The notes under the pieces were generated by a model that saw only the letters and a list, made by a program, of their open reading frames with translations, was not told where the DNA came from and did not search any database. A program made the translations under genes and the position numbers. Below are positions 1-8,236 of a stretch of 64,000 nt of DNA, one piece after another. The stretch's first letter is position 1, and each line of letters opens with the position of its first letter. Origin of the DNA: Turneriella parva (GTDB taxonomy: Bacteria > Spirochaetota > Leptospiria > Turneriellales > Turneriellaceae); contig DYPL01000001.1 of NCBI GenBank assembly GCA_020719945.1, positions 3,528 through 67,527 of the forward strand, given 5' to 3'.

Positions 1-84
1 TTTTAATCTCCTGAATATTACCATTTAACGTTCCCGGTGATGAAATAATCACGAGAATGCTAATTGGATTGGCAGGAGAATACC

Positions 85-129
85 ATGTTTAAAAAAAATT
101 GCAAGTACCCAAATGGGTATAAAGTGTAG
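85..129 (+). CDS. possible 14-codon leader ORF
   Basis: An ATG at 85 follows a good Shine-Dalgarno (AGGAG at 74-78) with spacing like that of tsf, and reads MFKKNCKYPNGYKV before a TAG at 127. The palindrome at 106-119 lies inside it. It could be a leader peptide of the regulator gene at 285 or the stub of a lost gene; no function is assigned. The rest of 1-284 holds a small CCAGC/GCTGG hairpin at 237-250 and nothing else I can support. Confidence 0.25.
   Translation: MFKKNCKYPNGYKV
106..119. promoter_or_regulatory. TACCC-N4-GGGTA palindromic operator, copy 1
   Basis: The 14-bp sequence TACCCAAATGGGTA is the exact reverse complement of the site at 1379-1392. Each copy precedes one of the two regulator genes of this locus. 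A dyad with 5-bp arms is typical of a dimeric HTH regulator. The LuxR-type regulator encoded at 1429 is the obvious candidate to bind it, but that is inference. No clear -35/-10 pair is seen next to this copy. Confidence 0.55.
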
Positions 130-284
130 TTTTATTCTCTGATTTTTGATTGTATTTTTGATTTTATCCTGTCTTTTTCTCACAGATTAAGACTTACCCT
201 CTCCCAGCGGAGGTCGAACAAAAAAACCCGCTTAAAACCAGCCGCCGCTGGTATTCTTCTTGTGCTTTTGCCCGTACACGAGAA

Positions 285-1319
285 ATGAACCTTATGGATT
301 CATCTTCCCGGTTTTTAATCTATGCAGCCGATGACCATCCCCTGAACAGAGGAGTGCTCTTTCGCCAGCTTTCCGCAACGGATAATTCCATAGCGGTCTT
401 TGAGGATGAGCAAAGCCTGTTCCATGCCATAAAACAGAACAAACCGGATCTCGTCATATTCGATTCAGAAATGCAGGGAAAAGATATGTTTGCAGAAATC
501 CGGGAACTGCGCAAACAGCACTCTAAAACCGATCTGCCCATCCTGATGCTCACCAAAAATGACAGCAATGAATACCTTGCGCTGGGCAGGGAGGCAGGCA
601 TTAACGCATTCTTAAAAAAACCGTTCGAGCGGGAACAATTGCTCATTCTCGTTCAGAACTTTCTCGACTTTGCCGGCAGAGAACAAAAGAACGAAACTAA
701 GCAGACGACATTAGATATTGAGGCGGTCAAATCGAATCTCTACGAAGATCTACACGATTATCTGGGTTCCCGCTTGGTCGACTTGCGGATTCTGCTGGGC
801 AAAGTGCGCGAAGATGGCATTGTTCTTCCCGAAATTATAGAATCGTCGGATAGAATTCTCAACCAGGCAACCGTTTTCCTGCGATCCAAAATAGCCGGAG
901 CCGAAGAACTGCTTGAAATGGAGGTAAATTTTTTACCCGGAATTCATTCCCTTTTGCTGAACCGATATGCTGCCGCAGAGAGAAGATTTCTTTTTGATTA
1001 CACAGAAAAGGAAGAAGATTTTTTTAATGCTATCACAAACCCGGAAATGCGACAAAATCTGTTATCCTTTTTTGAGGAAGTAACGACAAACGATCTTAAG
1101 TATGGGAAAGATGAAAGCCGCTGGCATTTTGCCTTACAGCCTGATGGTGCTTTGGTGATACAGTTTCTGGCCCCTTCTTTGTATACTGGTTTGAATAAAG
1201 AGGCAGGAACAGGCAGCACGAGCATCCGCCACCGTGCAGAAAAAACTGGAGCCCTGCTGGAAATTTCCCAACAGCCAGAATATTATTATTTGAGGGCAAC
1301 ACTGCACCATGGTCGCTGA
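285..1319 (+). CDS. hybrid response-regulator / HisKA_3-like histidine kinase
   Basis: A cytoplasmic signalling protein of 344 aa. Residues 8-125 form a REC domain with the acidic pair Asp16-Asp17, phospho-acceptor Asp60, Thr90 and Lys111/112. Residues 150-210 resemble a HisKA_3 dimerisation helix with the LHDYLG motif (His157). The C-terminus is a HATPase-like fold: an N-box-like TTNDLKYG and a glycine-rich GTGSTSIRHRAE are present, but the DxGxG (G1) motif is not recognisable, so ATP binding may be weak or lost. REC in front of kinase in one chain is the reverse of the usual hybrid order. It is followed by a NarL-type regulator, its likely partner. An alternative ATG lies at 294. Confidence 0.7.
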   Translation: MNLMDSSSRFLIYAADDHPLNRGVLFRQLSATDNSIAVFEDEQSLFHAIKQNKPDLVIFDSEMQGKDMFAEIRELRKQHSKTDLPILMLTKNDSNEYLALGREAGINAFLKKPFEREQLLILVQNFLDFAGREQKNETKQTTLDIEAVKSNLYEDLHDYLGSRLVDLRILLGKVREDGIVLPEIIESSDRILNQATVFLRSKIAGAEELLEMEVNFLPGIHSLLLNRYAAAERRFLFDYTEKEEDFFNAITNPEMRQNLLSFFEEVTTNDLKYGKDESRWHFALQPDGALVIQFLAPSLYTGLNKEAGTGSTSIRHRAEKTGALLEISQQPEYYYLRATLHHGR

Positions 1320-1378
1320 GGTTTATTTGTGAAGGCTTTGTACTACCGGGATATTTTTATGTTAAAGATGAGATTTTG

Positions 1379-1392
1379 TACCCATTTGGGTA
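1379..1392. promoter_or_regulatory. TACCC-N4-GGGTA palindromic operator, copy 2
   Basis: TACCCATTTGGGTA is the reverse complement of copy 1 at 106-119. It abuts the -35 hexamer (TTGACT, 1393-1398) of the promoter for the response regulator at 1429. Occupancy could touch RNA polymerase at -35, so the site could act as an activator or repressor site. Negative or positive autoregulation is an inference. Confidence 0.6.
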
Positions 1393-1421
1393 TTGACTTT
1401 TCTTTTTATATGCAGTAGGCT
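1393..1421 (+). promoter_or_regulatory. sigma-70 promoter of the LuxR-type regulator
   Basis: TTGACT (1393-1398), a 17-nt spacer, and TAGGCT (1416-1421). The expected transcription start falls at about 1428-1429, the A of the ATG, so the mRNA is predicted to be leaderless. No Shine-Dalgarno precedes the ATG. Confidence 0.5.
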
Positions 1422-1428
1422 AAACCAA

Positions 1429-2073
1429 ATGTCCTCCGCAATTAAAAAAAAGGCTTCCGTGTTCGTAGTCGAGAACGAGGAAACCTTTCGGTTTTTTCTG
1501 GAGAAAAAAATAGCCGACCACCCAGCGGTAAAATCAGTTTTGAGCTGGGCCGGCGGAGAAGAATTTTTGCAAGACTTTACGCCACCCTGTCCGGATATTC
1601 TGTTTATCGATATTCGCCTTAAAGAGATGAATGGCATAGATCTTGCCAGAATGGTCGCGCAAAAAGCAGAAAACTGCCGCATTGTCATGCTGACCGCCCT
1701 TTCCGGTACGGACTTTATTTTTCAAAGTCTCAAGAATGGAGCAATTGGATATATACTCAAAAACGACATTGATAATTTGCACCACTATATAGATATTTTT
1801 TTAAACGATGGAGCCATTCTAACTCCAGAGATTGCCCTTAAAATTCATCGTTCTTTTCATAAGCGCAATCCTGAATCCAAAATTGTACTAACGGTTCGGG
1901 AACAGCAAATTATTGAACTCATCTCGCAGGGACTCAAAACAAAAGAGGTAGCCCGCCTGTTAACTTTAAAAGAAGATTCTGTTCGCCAGTATATAAAGAG
2001 AGTGTACCAGAAACTTCAAGTAAATTCCAGAGTAGAACTTATTCGCAAGGCAGAAGAACAGGGTCTTCTATAA
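1429..2073 (+). CDS. NarL/FixJ-family response regulator, LuxR-type HTH
   Basis: A DNA-binding response regulator of 214 aa. The REC domain (about 8-125) carries Asp61 as phospho-acceptor, Thr89 and Lys111. The last 65 residues form a GerE/LuxR helix-turn-helix with a recognisable LTVREQQIIELISQG start. The ATG at 1429 is preferred to an in-frame ATG at 1393, because the latter lies inside the promoter and its extra residues precede the conserved core. The gene is paired with the kinase hybrid upstream, and the same palindrome precedes both. Targets beyond this locus cannot be inferred. Confidence 0.85.
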   Translation: MSSAIKKKASVFVVENEETFRFFLEKKIADHPAVKSVLSWAGGEEFLQDFTPPCPDILFIDIRLKEMNGIDLARMVAQKAENCRIVMLTALSGTDFIFQSLKNGAIGYILKNDIDNLHHYIDIFLNDGAILTPEIALKIHRSFHKRNPESKIVLTVREQQIIELISQGLKTKEVARLLTLKEDSVRQYIKRVYQKLQVNSRVELIRKAEEQGLL

Positions 2074-2113
2074 AAACCGATTGACATTGGCCAAAACCCT
2101 TCCATTGCATCGC

Positions 2114-3259
2114 ATGCAGCCCCAAGGTAAAAAGTATTTGTCTGAGAAAATTCTCCGGATGGAATCCTCTGAAATCCGCAAAGCTTTTGAACTGGCCTCC
2201 AGAATCGAGAACCCCCTCAATCTTTCCATTGGCCAGCCAGATTTTCCCGTGCCCGAACCCGTCAAAGAAGCCATGATTCAGGCCATCCGCGACAATAAAA
2301 ATTCGTACACTCCTACTACCGGCATTCCAGAGCTGCGCGAGAGAATATCGCGCAAATGGAAAGAAGAAAACGGATTCTCTGTTCTGCCACAAAACGTAAT
2401 CGTCTCAACCGGCGTTGCATCGCTGCTCATGCTGCTGTTTGAAACCATGTTCAACGAGGGAGATCATATTCTGCTAATTGAGCCTTACTTTCTGATTTAT
2501 CCAAGTCTTTCTAAATTTAACAATGTCACCATGCATTTTATCAGTGAAGACTTTGATGCAGCTTCTCTCGATTCCCTTGCAGATAAGCTTTCGCGGGAAA
2601 AGGTTCCTCTCAAATCAATCATATTTTCCAATCCCTCTAACCCCACTGGGAAAATTTTAAGTCGTGAGCAGCTCACTTCCCTGGCCGACTTTGCGCAAAA
2701 AACTGGAGCAATCATTATCTCTGACGAAATTTACGAGACATTCGACTACGACAAACAACTTGTATCGACGGCATCCATTCTGCCGGAACAAACGATCACT
2801 CTCAACGGGTTTTCTAAATCTCATGCAATGACGGGACTTCGGATAGGTTATGCAGGGGCTCCCGAAAACCTATCCGAAATAATTCAGAAAATGGCCGCTC
2901 TTCAGCAATACTCTGTAGTATGCGCTCCTCACCCCGTTCAGTGGGCCGCCATAGCTGCTCTCGACAATCCCATTCAGGCAGAACTTGCATCCATGAAAAA
3001 GCGCAGAGACTATGTTGTAGAAACGCTACGGGGCAAAACGCAATTCACTCACCCAGCCGGAGCCTTTTACGCATTTCCAGAAGTTCCCATATCTGGCGGA
3101 GACTTTGCTTTGCGTGCGGCAGAAAAACGACTTATCGTAGTGCCCGGTCATATTTTCACGGCAAAAACCAACCATATCCGAATCAGTTACGCCGTATCAG
3201 AAGACATCCTCGAAGAGGGATTGTCTTTCTTTTTAAATTTGCTGCAGGATCTCAACTGA
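2114..3259 (+). CDS. PLP-dependent aminotransferase, class I/II
   Basis: A fold-type I aminotransferase of the aspartate aminotransferase superfamily. The chain has NLSIGQPDFPVPEPV near the N-terminus, SYTPTTGIPELR, SNPSNPTG, SDEIYE and the PLP lysine in LNGFSKSHAMTGLRIGY (Lys235 from the ATG at 2114). A conserved arginine for substrate carboxylate binding is likely in HIRISYA near the C-terminus. The amino-acid substrate cannot be told from sequence. A TTG at 2081 is an alternative start; neither has a clear Shine-Dalgarno. It begins 40 nt after the response regulator and may be read with it. Confidence 0.85.
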   Translation: MQPQGKKYLSEKILRMESSEIRKAFELASRIENPLNLSIGQPDFPVPEPVKEAMIQAIRDNKNSYTPTTGIPELRERISRKWKEENGFSVLPQNVIVSTGVASLLMLLFETMFNEGDHILLIEPYFLIYPSLSKFNNVTMHFISEDFDAASLDSLADKLSREKVPLKSIIFSNPSNPTGKILSREQLTSLADFAQKTGAIIISDEIYETFDYDKQLVSTASILPEQTITLNGFSKSHAMTGLRIGYAGAPENLSEIIQKMAALQQYSVVCAPHPVQWAAIAALDNPIQAELASMKKRRDYVVETLRGKTQFTHPAGAFYAFPEVPISGGDFALRAAEKRLIVVPGHIFTAKTNHIRISYAVSEDILEEGLSFFLNLLQDLN

Positions 3260-3274
3260 GTTCCGGAATATACT

Positions 3275-3907
3275 ATGCCTAAGAAAGAATTCGAAATCAA
3301 ATTAGCCATCCAGAAAACGAAAATGCACCTTCCGGAAATAGCCAATCCGGAAGAGTACCAGCAATTTCCTTTACCGGGCAGTTTAGAGAGGTTACTCGAA
3401 AAATACCCTCCCAACCGCTTCTTTGTCCAGGAAGATTCCTACTTTCAGCATCCCTGTTACGACATGCGCGATAAAGACTACGTATTGCGTCGCCGCTCTT
3501 CTCTTTATTACGATAGAAAAAAGAAAGGCTGGCAACTGAAAGCGGAAGAAGATCGCCTTACCTGGAAAGGTCCGGCGAATTTTAACGATGGTGTAAAAAG
3601 CCGGGAAGAGAGCGAGTTTCCGTCTCCCGGAGAAATCTGGACGGTTCTGAATCGGCTGGGCTTTGTTCCCTCTCTCTCTGTCAAAAAGCATCGCTGGACT
3701 TTTCCCGCCCACTATAAAGGGCACGAGTTGGAAATATGCCTGGATGCCGTACAGGGCCTAGGCATTTTTCTGGAGGTAGAAATTGTTCTCGAAGAATCAG
3801 ATTCTAACAATGTCACCAGTCTCCTCAACGGCTTTTTGTTAGATCACCATCTGGAATCGTTTCCCGCAGAAAGCCTGTCTTACGCGGATCTGCTAAGCAA
3901 TTCCTGA
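3275..3907 (+). CDS. CYTH-domain protein (CyaB / thiamine-triphosphatase-like)
   Basis: A 210-aa protein whose N-terminus has the ExExK signature (Glu5, Glu7, Lys9 in KKEFEIKLAI), the hallmark of triphosphate tunnel enzymes. Further basic residues (YVLRRR, KKGWQLK), an internal SVKKHRW and a late LEVEIVLEE pattern match the alternating charged strands that line the tunnel. Family members hydrolyse or cyclise triphosphorylated substrates (thiamine triphosphate, ATP, polyphosphate); the substrate here is unknown. It follows the aminotransferase by 15 nt and probably shares its transcript. Confidence 0.7.
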   Translation: MPKKEFEIKLAIQKTKMHLPEIANPEEYQQFPLPGSLERLLEKYPPNRFFVQEDSYFQHPCYDMRDKDYVLRRRSSLYYDRKKKGWQLKAEEDRLTWKGPANFNDGVKSREESEFPSPGEIWTVLNRLGFVPSLSVKKHRWTFPAHYKGHELEICLDAVQGLGIFLEVEIVLEESDSNNVTSLLNGFLLDHHLESFPAESLSYADLLSNS

Positions 3908-3936
3908 ATCGGTTCGACAAATACCCTCTATTAATT

Positions 3937-3952
3937 ATGAACAAATGTTCAT
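3937..3952. promoter_or_regulatory. ATGAAC-N4-GTTCAT palindrome, ArsR/SmtB-like operator candidate
   Basis: ATGAACAAATGTTCAT has 6-bp arms and a 4-bp centre, close to the TGAACA..TGTTCA core of ArsR/SmtB-family operators. It lies about 70 bp before the flavoprotein start at 4020, in the only sizeable gap of this segment. No ArsR gene is in the window. Confidence 0.4.
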
Positions 3953-4019
3953 TTTATTTTTGCCGTCCATTCGGTGTTTTCGTATTATGAAGATACGAAA
4001 TCAGAGCGAAGGAGAGTAT

Positions 4020-5195
4020 ATGCTGAAACATCAGAAAGTTTATGTCATCGGAGGGGGGTTTGCAGGTGTGGAATCAGCCATCCAGCTAACCAAAAAGGGA
4101 TTCAATGTTACCCTGGTCTCCAATAGAGATTTTTTCTATATTTATCCTTTAGCTATTTGGATTCCCACCGGTGAAAAAACGGTAGAAGATATTTCCCTCT
4201 CTATTCCAGAGCTCGCAAAACGGCACAAGTTTACCTTCCGCAAAGGAAACGTGGAAGGGGTCTCCGGAGCTAAAAAAGAAATCATTGTAGATGGGGAAAC
4301 GATCCATTATGACTACCTGGTCGTTGCCATTGGAGCTCCCAAAATGCAAACTCCCGGCATTGCTCAAAACTCCTATTCCATCTGTGGAGAACCAGACGAG
4401 GCCACAAGGCTGGCTGGTGAGGTGCAAAAAATTATCGCAAAGGGCGAGGGTACCATAGCAGTCGGATTTGGCGGCAATCCTAAAGATCCTTCAGCCGTGC
4501 GCGGCGGCCCTGCCTTTGAAATTCTCTTTAACTTAGAGCATTTGCTCGAAAAAAAGAAGCTACGCGACAAAATCAAACTCGTGTTTTTTGCTCCCATGGC
4601 AGAACCCGGCAAACGCATGGGCGAGAAATCCATGAAAGCGCTCTTTAAATATTTTTCCGATCTTGGCATCCAGGAATATTTTGGCAGAAAAATAAAAAGC
4701 TTTGAACCCGACGGTATTGTTCTCGAAGACGATTTCAAAATCAAAAGTGATCTGACCATTTTTGTGCCGGCCGGGAGGGGCAATGATCTTCTGATGAAGT
4801 CCGACCTGACACAATCAGAAGCGGGATTTGTCAAGATTAACGGATATTCGCAAGTTGATAATTTTGACCACGTATATGCTGCAGGCGATGCTATCGATTT
4901 TCTCGGTCCCGAATGGAAGGCCAAACAGGGGCATCTCGCTGAAGTCATGGCTAAGATCATAGCGAACAATATGTATGTTCAGGCTACGGGTCGTGGTCAT
5001 ATGCACGGATACGAAGAGCACGTAAATATTCTGTGCATCATGGATACCGGGCGCGAAGCTTCGTTTATCTTCCGCGACGACAGCAAGGCACGCTTTATGC
5101 GGCTGCCATTCATTGGCCACCATATGAAACAGCTTTGGGGTCATTATTTCCGCGCCAGCAAAATGAAGCGCTTCCCCCGTTTGCCGGGTATGTAA
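4020..5195 (+). CDS. NAD(P)/FAD-dependent oxidoreductase, SQR/NDH-2-like
   Basis: A 391-aa flavoprotein. It has an N-terminal FAD dinucleotide fold (VIGGGFAGVES, residues 9-19), a glycine-rich second region (AVGFGGNPKD) and the C-terminal FAD motif VYAAGDAIDF. The order fits sulfide:quinone oxidoreductase or type II NADH dehydrogenase, which pass electrons to membrane quinones. Only two cysteines are present (Cys122, Cys339). Sulfide:quinone reductases need a redox-active pair, so SQR is possible but not proven. The start at 4020 is fixed by GAAGGAG at 4008-4014; the in-frame ATG at 3945 lies inside the operator-like palindrome. Likely monocistronic, ending at the terminator at 5231. Confidence 0.75.
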   Translation: MLKHQKVYVIGGGFAGVESAIQLTKKGFNVTLVSNRDFFYIYPLAIWIPTGEKTVEDISLSIPELAKRHKFTFRKGNVEGVSGAKKEIIVDGETIHYDYLVVAIGAPKMQTPGIAQNSYSICGEPDEATRLAGEVQKIIAKGEGTIAVGFGGNPKDPSAVRGGPAFEILFNLEHLLEKKKLRDKIKLVFFAPMAEPGKRMGEKSMKALFKYFSDLGIQEYFGRKIKSFEPDGIVLEDDFKIKSDLTIFVPAGRGNDLLMKSDLTQSEAGFVKINGYSQVDNFDHVYAAGDAIDFLGPEWKAKQGHLAEVMAKIIANNMYVQATGRGHMHGYEEHVNILCIMDTGREASFIFRDDSKARFMRLPFIGHHMKQLWGHYFRASKMKRFPRLPGM

Positions 5196-5230
5196 CTGGG
5201 AGTATCTTTTCCCCGAAAGAATGCTCCACC

Positions 5231-5257
5231 GGGACCAGGCAACTGGTCCCTTTTTTT
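5231..5257. terminator. rho-independent terminator
   Basis: Perfect 8-bp stem GGGACCAG / CTGGTCCC with a GCAA loop and seven T residues. It sits between the flavoprotein gene and the convergent pepF gene, whose stop codon it touches, and can serve the plus strand. Confidence 0.9.
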
Positions 5258-6932
5258 ACCCGGAAAGAAATTCATCTACCGCGCTAAGAATGTTACCAAG
5301 CGATTTTCCATCGAACGGATTCGACAAACCTGCGGATGATAACAGTTTCTGGTAACTGAGAGATCCACCCAGCCTTGAAAGAGCAACGTAATCCTTCCAT
5401 GCGTTCTCTTTATTGACTATAGATCGCTGCCAGAATTCCAGAGCCGACACCTGTGCTAATGCATAGTCGATATAATAAAATGGTGACCGATAAATATGGC
5501 TCTGCGTTTGCCACAATCCTCCCGATTCGTAGAAGGGCAGGCCATCGTATTTGCGCCAAGGCAAATATTTCTGCTCCATTTCTTTCCATACCGCGCGCCG
5601 TTTTTCTGGCGACATTTTTGGCTCGTAGTAAATGCGATGCTGGTATTCATCGACGGCAGCCGCATACGGAAAAAAGTACAATGCGGACAGTAAATGTCCC
5701 TGCTTGAATTTCTGTGCATCTTCTCCAAAAAATAGATGCATCCACGGATAGGTTATGTACTCCATGGACATGGAGTGAATTTCTGCTGCCTCCATGGTGG
5801 GGAATACGATTTCTTCGAGAGGGAGTTCCCTTGCCAGATAACTTTGAAACGCGTGGCCTGTCTCGTGGGTAAGCACCTCTACATCGTCTGTCGTTCCGTT
5901 AAAGTTAGAAAAAATAAAAGGCACTTTTTCTTCTGTGATAAAGGTGCAGTATCCACCACCGGCTTTGCCGTCTCGGCTTTCCAGATCCATCAGCTCTCTT
6001 TCTCGAAGCATGCGAAAAAAACTGCCGGCCTCCTCTGACAGTTCGCTGTACATGGTTTGGGCTGCTTCTACAAGTCCGACCGGGTCAGCGTGCAGCTTTG
6101 CGTTGCCATATGGAAAATAAATGGATTCGTCGTAGATATAATATTCGCTGATGGCCAGTCTTTCCTGCTGCTTTTTTCTTTCGCGGTCGGCTAACGGTAC
6201 CGCAAGATCCAGAATCTGCTTTCTGAATATTTCTACATTGCTGGGGGAATAATCAGTTCGGGTCATTCTATCATAGCCCATTTCGACGAAGCTGGCGTAT
6301 CCCTGCCTTTGTGCCATCTCGTGGCGCTTGTTAACCAGCTCATCGTAAATTTCATCGAGTTCGCGAGCATTTTCTACAAAGAATGAATCGCGTGCAGCTG
6401 CGGCCCTCTTGCGATCCAACCGCTCCGGGCGAGTGGTCCATGAACGCAGCTGCGATAACGTATACTTCTGGCCGTCAAGTTCTATCTGTGCCGAACCCAG
6501 TATTTTTGTGTATCTGGTGGAAAGCTCGTTTTCCTGCCCACTCAGCTCAATGATTTTAGAAGAAAAAACTTTTCGCTGAAGTTCTGCCATCCGAAAAATC
6601 TGCCCGCCCCATTCTTTCTCGAGATCAGCACGGAATGGAGACTCCAGAATAGCAGAAAAAAAATCTGTAACTGCTTCTTCTATCAGGGGAGAATTCGCAT
6701 CCAGAAAATTTTGTTCCTCGGAGTAGAAAGCATCTTTTGTATTCTGGGAAAATCGAATATGCGCAAGAGTAGAAGATCTGGATATTCCATTCTTGAGCTT
6801 AATAAATTCTTCCGCTGTATTCCTTACCACGACATACGAATCTGCCGTTTTTATTTTTTGTGTCAGTTCCTTGACCGAACTATGGAAGCCCTTGATATCC
6901 GGACGCTGGTATTGCATTTCACTGAGTTTCAT
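5256..6932 (-). CDS. pepF: M3-family oligoendopeptidase F
   Basis: A cytoplasmic zinc metallopeptidase of 558 aa that cleaves short peptides. The thimet-type motif [10 protein letters not shown] (HExxH, near residue 355) gives the two zinc histidines and the catalytic Glu; the third ligand is the Glu in the downstream [12 protein letters not shown] helix. Length fits the shorter M3B clade. The ATG overlaps the 3' end of glyQ by 14 nt on the same strand, so the two are translationally coupled. Peptide-scavenging role inferred from the family. Confidence 0.9.
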   Translation of the reverse strand: MKLSEMQYQRPDIKGFHSSVKELTQKIKTADSYVVVRNTAEEFIKLKNGISRSSTLAHIRFSQNTKDAFYSEEQNFLDANSPLIEEAVTDFFSAILESPFRADLEKEWGGQIFRMAELQRKVFSSKIIELSGQENELSTRYTKILGSAQIELDGQKYTLSQLRSWTTRPERLDRKRAAAARDSFFVENARELDEIYDELVNKRHEMAQRQGYASFVEMGYDRMTRTDYSPSNVEIFRKQILDLAVPLADRERKKQQERLAISEYYIYDESIYFPYGNAKLHADPVGLVEAAQTMYSELSEEAGSFFRMLRERELMDLESRDGKAGGGYCTFITEEKVPFIFSNFNGTTDDVEVLTHETGHAFQSYLARELPLEEIVFPTMEAAEIHSMSMEYITYPWMHLFFGEDAQKFKQGHLLSALYFFPYAAAVDEYQHRIYYEPKMSPEKRRAVWKEMEQKYLPWRKYDGLPFYESGGLWQTQSHIYRSPFYYIDYALAQVSALEFWQRSIVNKENAWKDYVALSRLGGSLSYQKLLSSAGLSNPFDGKSLGNILSAVDEFLSG

Positions 6933-7824
6933 TATTTACCCGCTTACTTAACAACGGAAAACCAAGTTGCTCGCGAATTTCCAGATAGCGAGAAGCAATA
7001 GCGCGAGCCAGGTGTCGCATTCTGGCAATGTACTGGGCGCGTTCGTTGGGCGAAATGGCTCCGCGTGCGTGGAGCAAATTGAATGCATGCGAACACTTCA
7101 GCATATAATCGTACGCCGGCAGCACGACACTGCCTTTCTCATTACTGTACGCTAAAATGGTATTGGCTTCTTCCTCGTATTCTTTAAACCATCGAACCAG
7201 TTTTTCGGTACTCGCTATTTCAAAATTATACGTGGAAAATTCTACTTCGCTGCGGTGGTGTACATCTCCATACGTAAACTGATCGTTCCAACGGAGATCG
7301 TACACGTTTTCTACTTTCTGGAGATACATAGCCAGACGTTCTAATCCATACGTTAATTCAACAGAAACCGGATTTACGGGAATGGAGCCTACCTGCTGAA
7401 AATAGGTAAACTGGGTAACCTCCATTCCATCCAGCCATACCTCCCAGCCAAGACCAGCTGCTCCCAGAGTAGGGGATTCCCAGTCATCCTCTACAAACCG
7501 AATATCGTGTTCCTTTAAATGAAAACCGAGAGCTTCCAATGAACCGAGATAGAGTTCCTGCGCATTTTCTGGCGATGGTTTAATGATAACCTGGTATTGA
7601 TAATAGTGCTGCAGTCGGTTAGGGTTTTCGCCATATCTCCCGTCGGTGGGTCTGCGCGACGGCTCCACGTATGCAACAGCCCATGGCTCTGGACCCAGCG
7701 CCCGCAAAAACGTGTGGGGATTAAATGTACCAGCGCCCACTTCCATATCGTAACCCTGTGCAATAAGGCAGCCTTTTTGTGCCCAGTATTCATTTAGCGT
7801 TTGAATTATCTTCTGGAAGTGCAT
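6919..7824 (-). CDS. glyQ: glycyl-tRNA synthetase alpha subunit
   Basis: The alpha chain of the bacterial-type heterotetrameric glycyl-tRNA synthetase, which activates glycine. The 301-aa sequence is typical throughout: [24 protein letters not shown] near the N-terminus, then [18 protein letters not shown] and [18 protein letters not shown]. The beta subunit gene, usually directly downstream, is absent here; pepF takes its place. glyS must therefore lie elsewhere, because the alpha chain cannot charge tRNA alone. Confidence 0.95.
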   Translation of the reverse strand: MHFQKIIQTLNEYWAQKGCLIAQGYDMEVGAGTFNPHTFLRALGPEPWAVAYVEPSRRPTDGRYGENPNRLQHYYQYQVIIKPSPENAQELYLGSLEALGFHLKEHDIRFVEDDWESPTLGAAGLGWEVWLDGMEVTQFTYFQQVGSIPVNPVSVELTYGLERLAMYLQKVENVYDLRWNDQFTYGDVHHRSEVEFSTYNFEIASTEKLVRWFKEYEEEANTILAYSNEKGSVVLPAYDYMLKCSHAFNLLHARGAISPNERAQYIARMRHLARAIASRYLEIREQLGFPLLSKRVNNETQ

Positions 7825-7856
7825 GAGCCATTCTTTGCCCCGGAATCAAGACATCA

Positions 7857-8039
7857 ATGGGAAAAAGGAGGAGACGCGAAGTTTTTTCTTTTTTGCAGAA
7901 AAAGGTGACGACTGATTTTGGCAAAGACCAAGATGAGGCTTATGCATTGACCATCGACAACACCAGTAGAATTGTTGTTGGAGGACATATATATATGGGT
8001 CAAACAAACACTTTTACTTTACGCCGCTACAACCCATGA
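7857..8039 (+). pseudogene. fragment of a delta-60-repeat (beta-propeller) protein
   Basis: A 60-codon reading frame ending in a single repeat: TDFG, then DEAYALTID, then RIVVGG and finally FTLRRYNP. This is the pattern of delta-60 repeats found in large secreted propeller proteins (xDFG...ALAIQ..GKIVVAG...F.LARYN). One repeat alone cannot fold as a propeller; there is no signal peptide and no Shine-Dalgarno. It is best read as the 3' remnant of a lost gene. Confidence 0.5.
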
Positions 8040-8161
8040 CCGTTCGCCATCCTTTTCATGGAAAGGTCGCAGTTGTTGCTTTTCAGCAAACTCATATGCA
8101 CAAAAAATATTAAACAGCTATTATACTTTACAACATAACTCTATAAGAAAATGGAACCTAA

Positions 8162-8222
8162 CCGGGAAACCGGAATCTCGCGAAAGCGATATCAATAGTT
8201 TAGAATATGCTGCCGCATATTC
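8162..8222 (+). promoter_or_regulatory. structured rpsB 5' leader (three hairpins)
   Basis: Three hairpins stand in tandem just before the rpsB Shine-Dalgarno. CCGG-GAAA-CCGG (8162-8173) and TCGC-GAAA-GCGA (8178-8189) both have GNRA loops. GAATATGC-TGCC-GCATATTC (8203-8222) has a perfect 8-bp stem and ends close to the AGGAG before the ATG at 8237. Autogenous control by S2 is known in other bacteria; the same role here is inference. Confidence 0.5.
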
Positions 8223-8236
8223 CAACAGGAGAAACT

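Larger units (their letters stand above)
7825..8236. other. intergenic region glyQ-rpsB
   Basis: A 412-bp region between divergent genes. It holds a decayed delta-60 repeat fragment (7857-8039), an AT-rich stretch at 8100-8150 that probably contains the rpsB promoter, and three small hairpins in the rpsB leader (8162-8222). I could not assign a confident -35/-10 pair. Confidence 0.5.

Noticed and set aside
2081-2086. TTGACA as a promoter -35 for the aminotransferase gene
   Set aside because: No acceptable -10 hexamer lies 15-19 nt downstream; the hexamer is also the codons of the possible TTG start.
4373-4969. Long minus-strand frame of 198 codons
   Set aside because: It lies wholly opposite the flavoprotein gene, whose FAD motifs are clear. 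Its own product is Ser/Pro/Arg-rich and unlike any protein.
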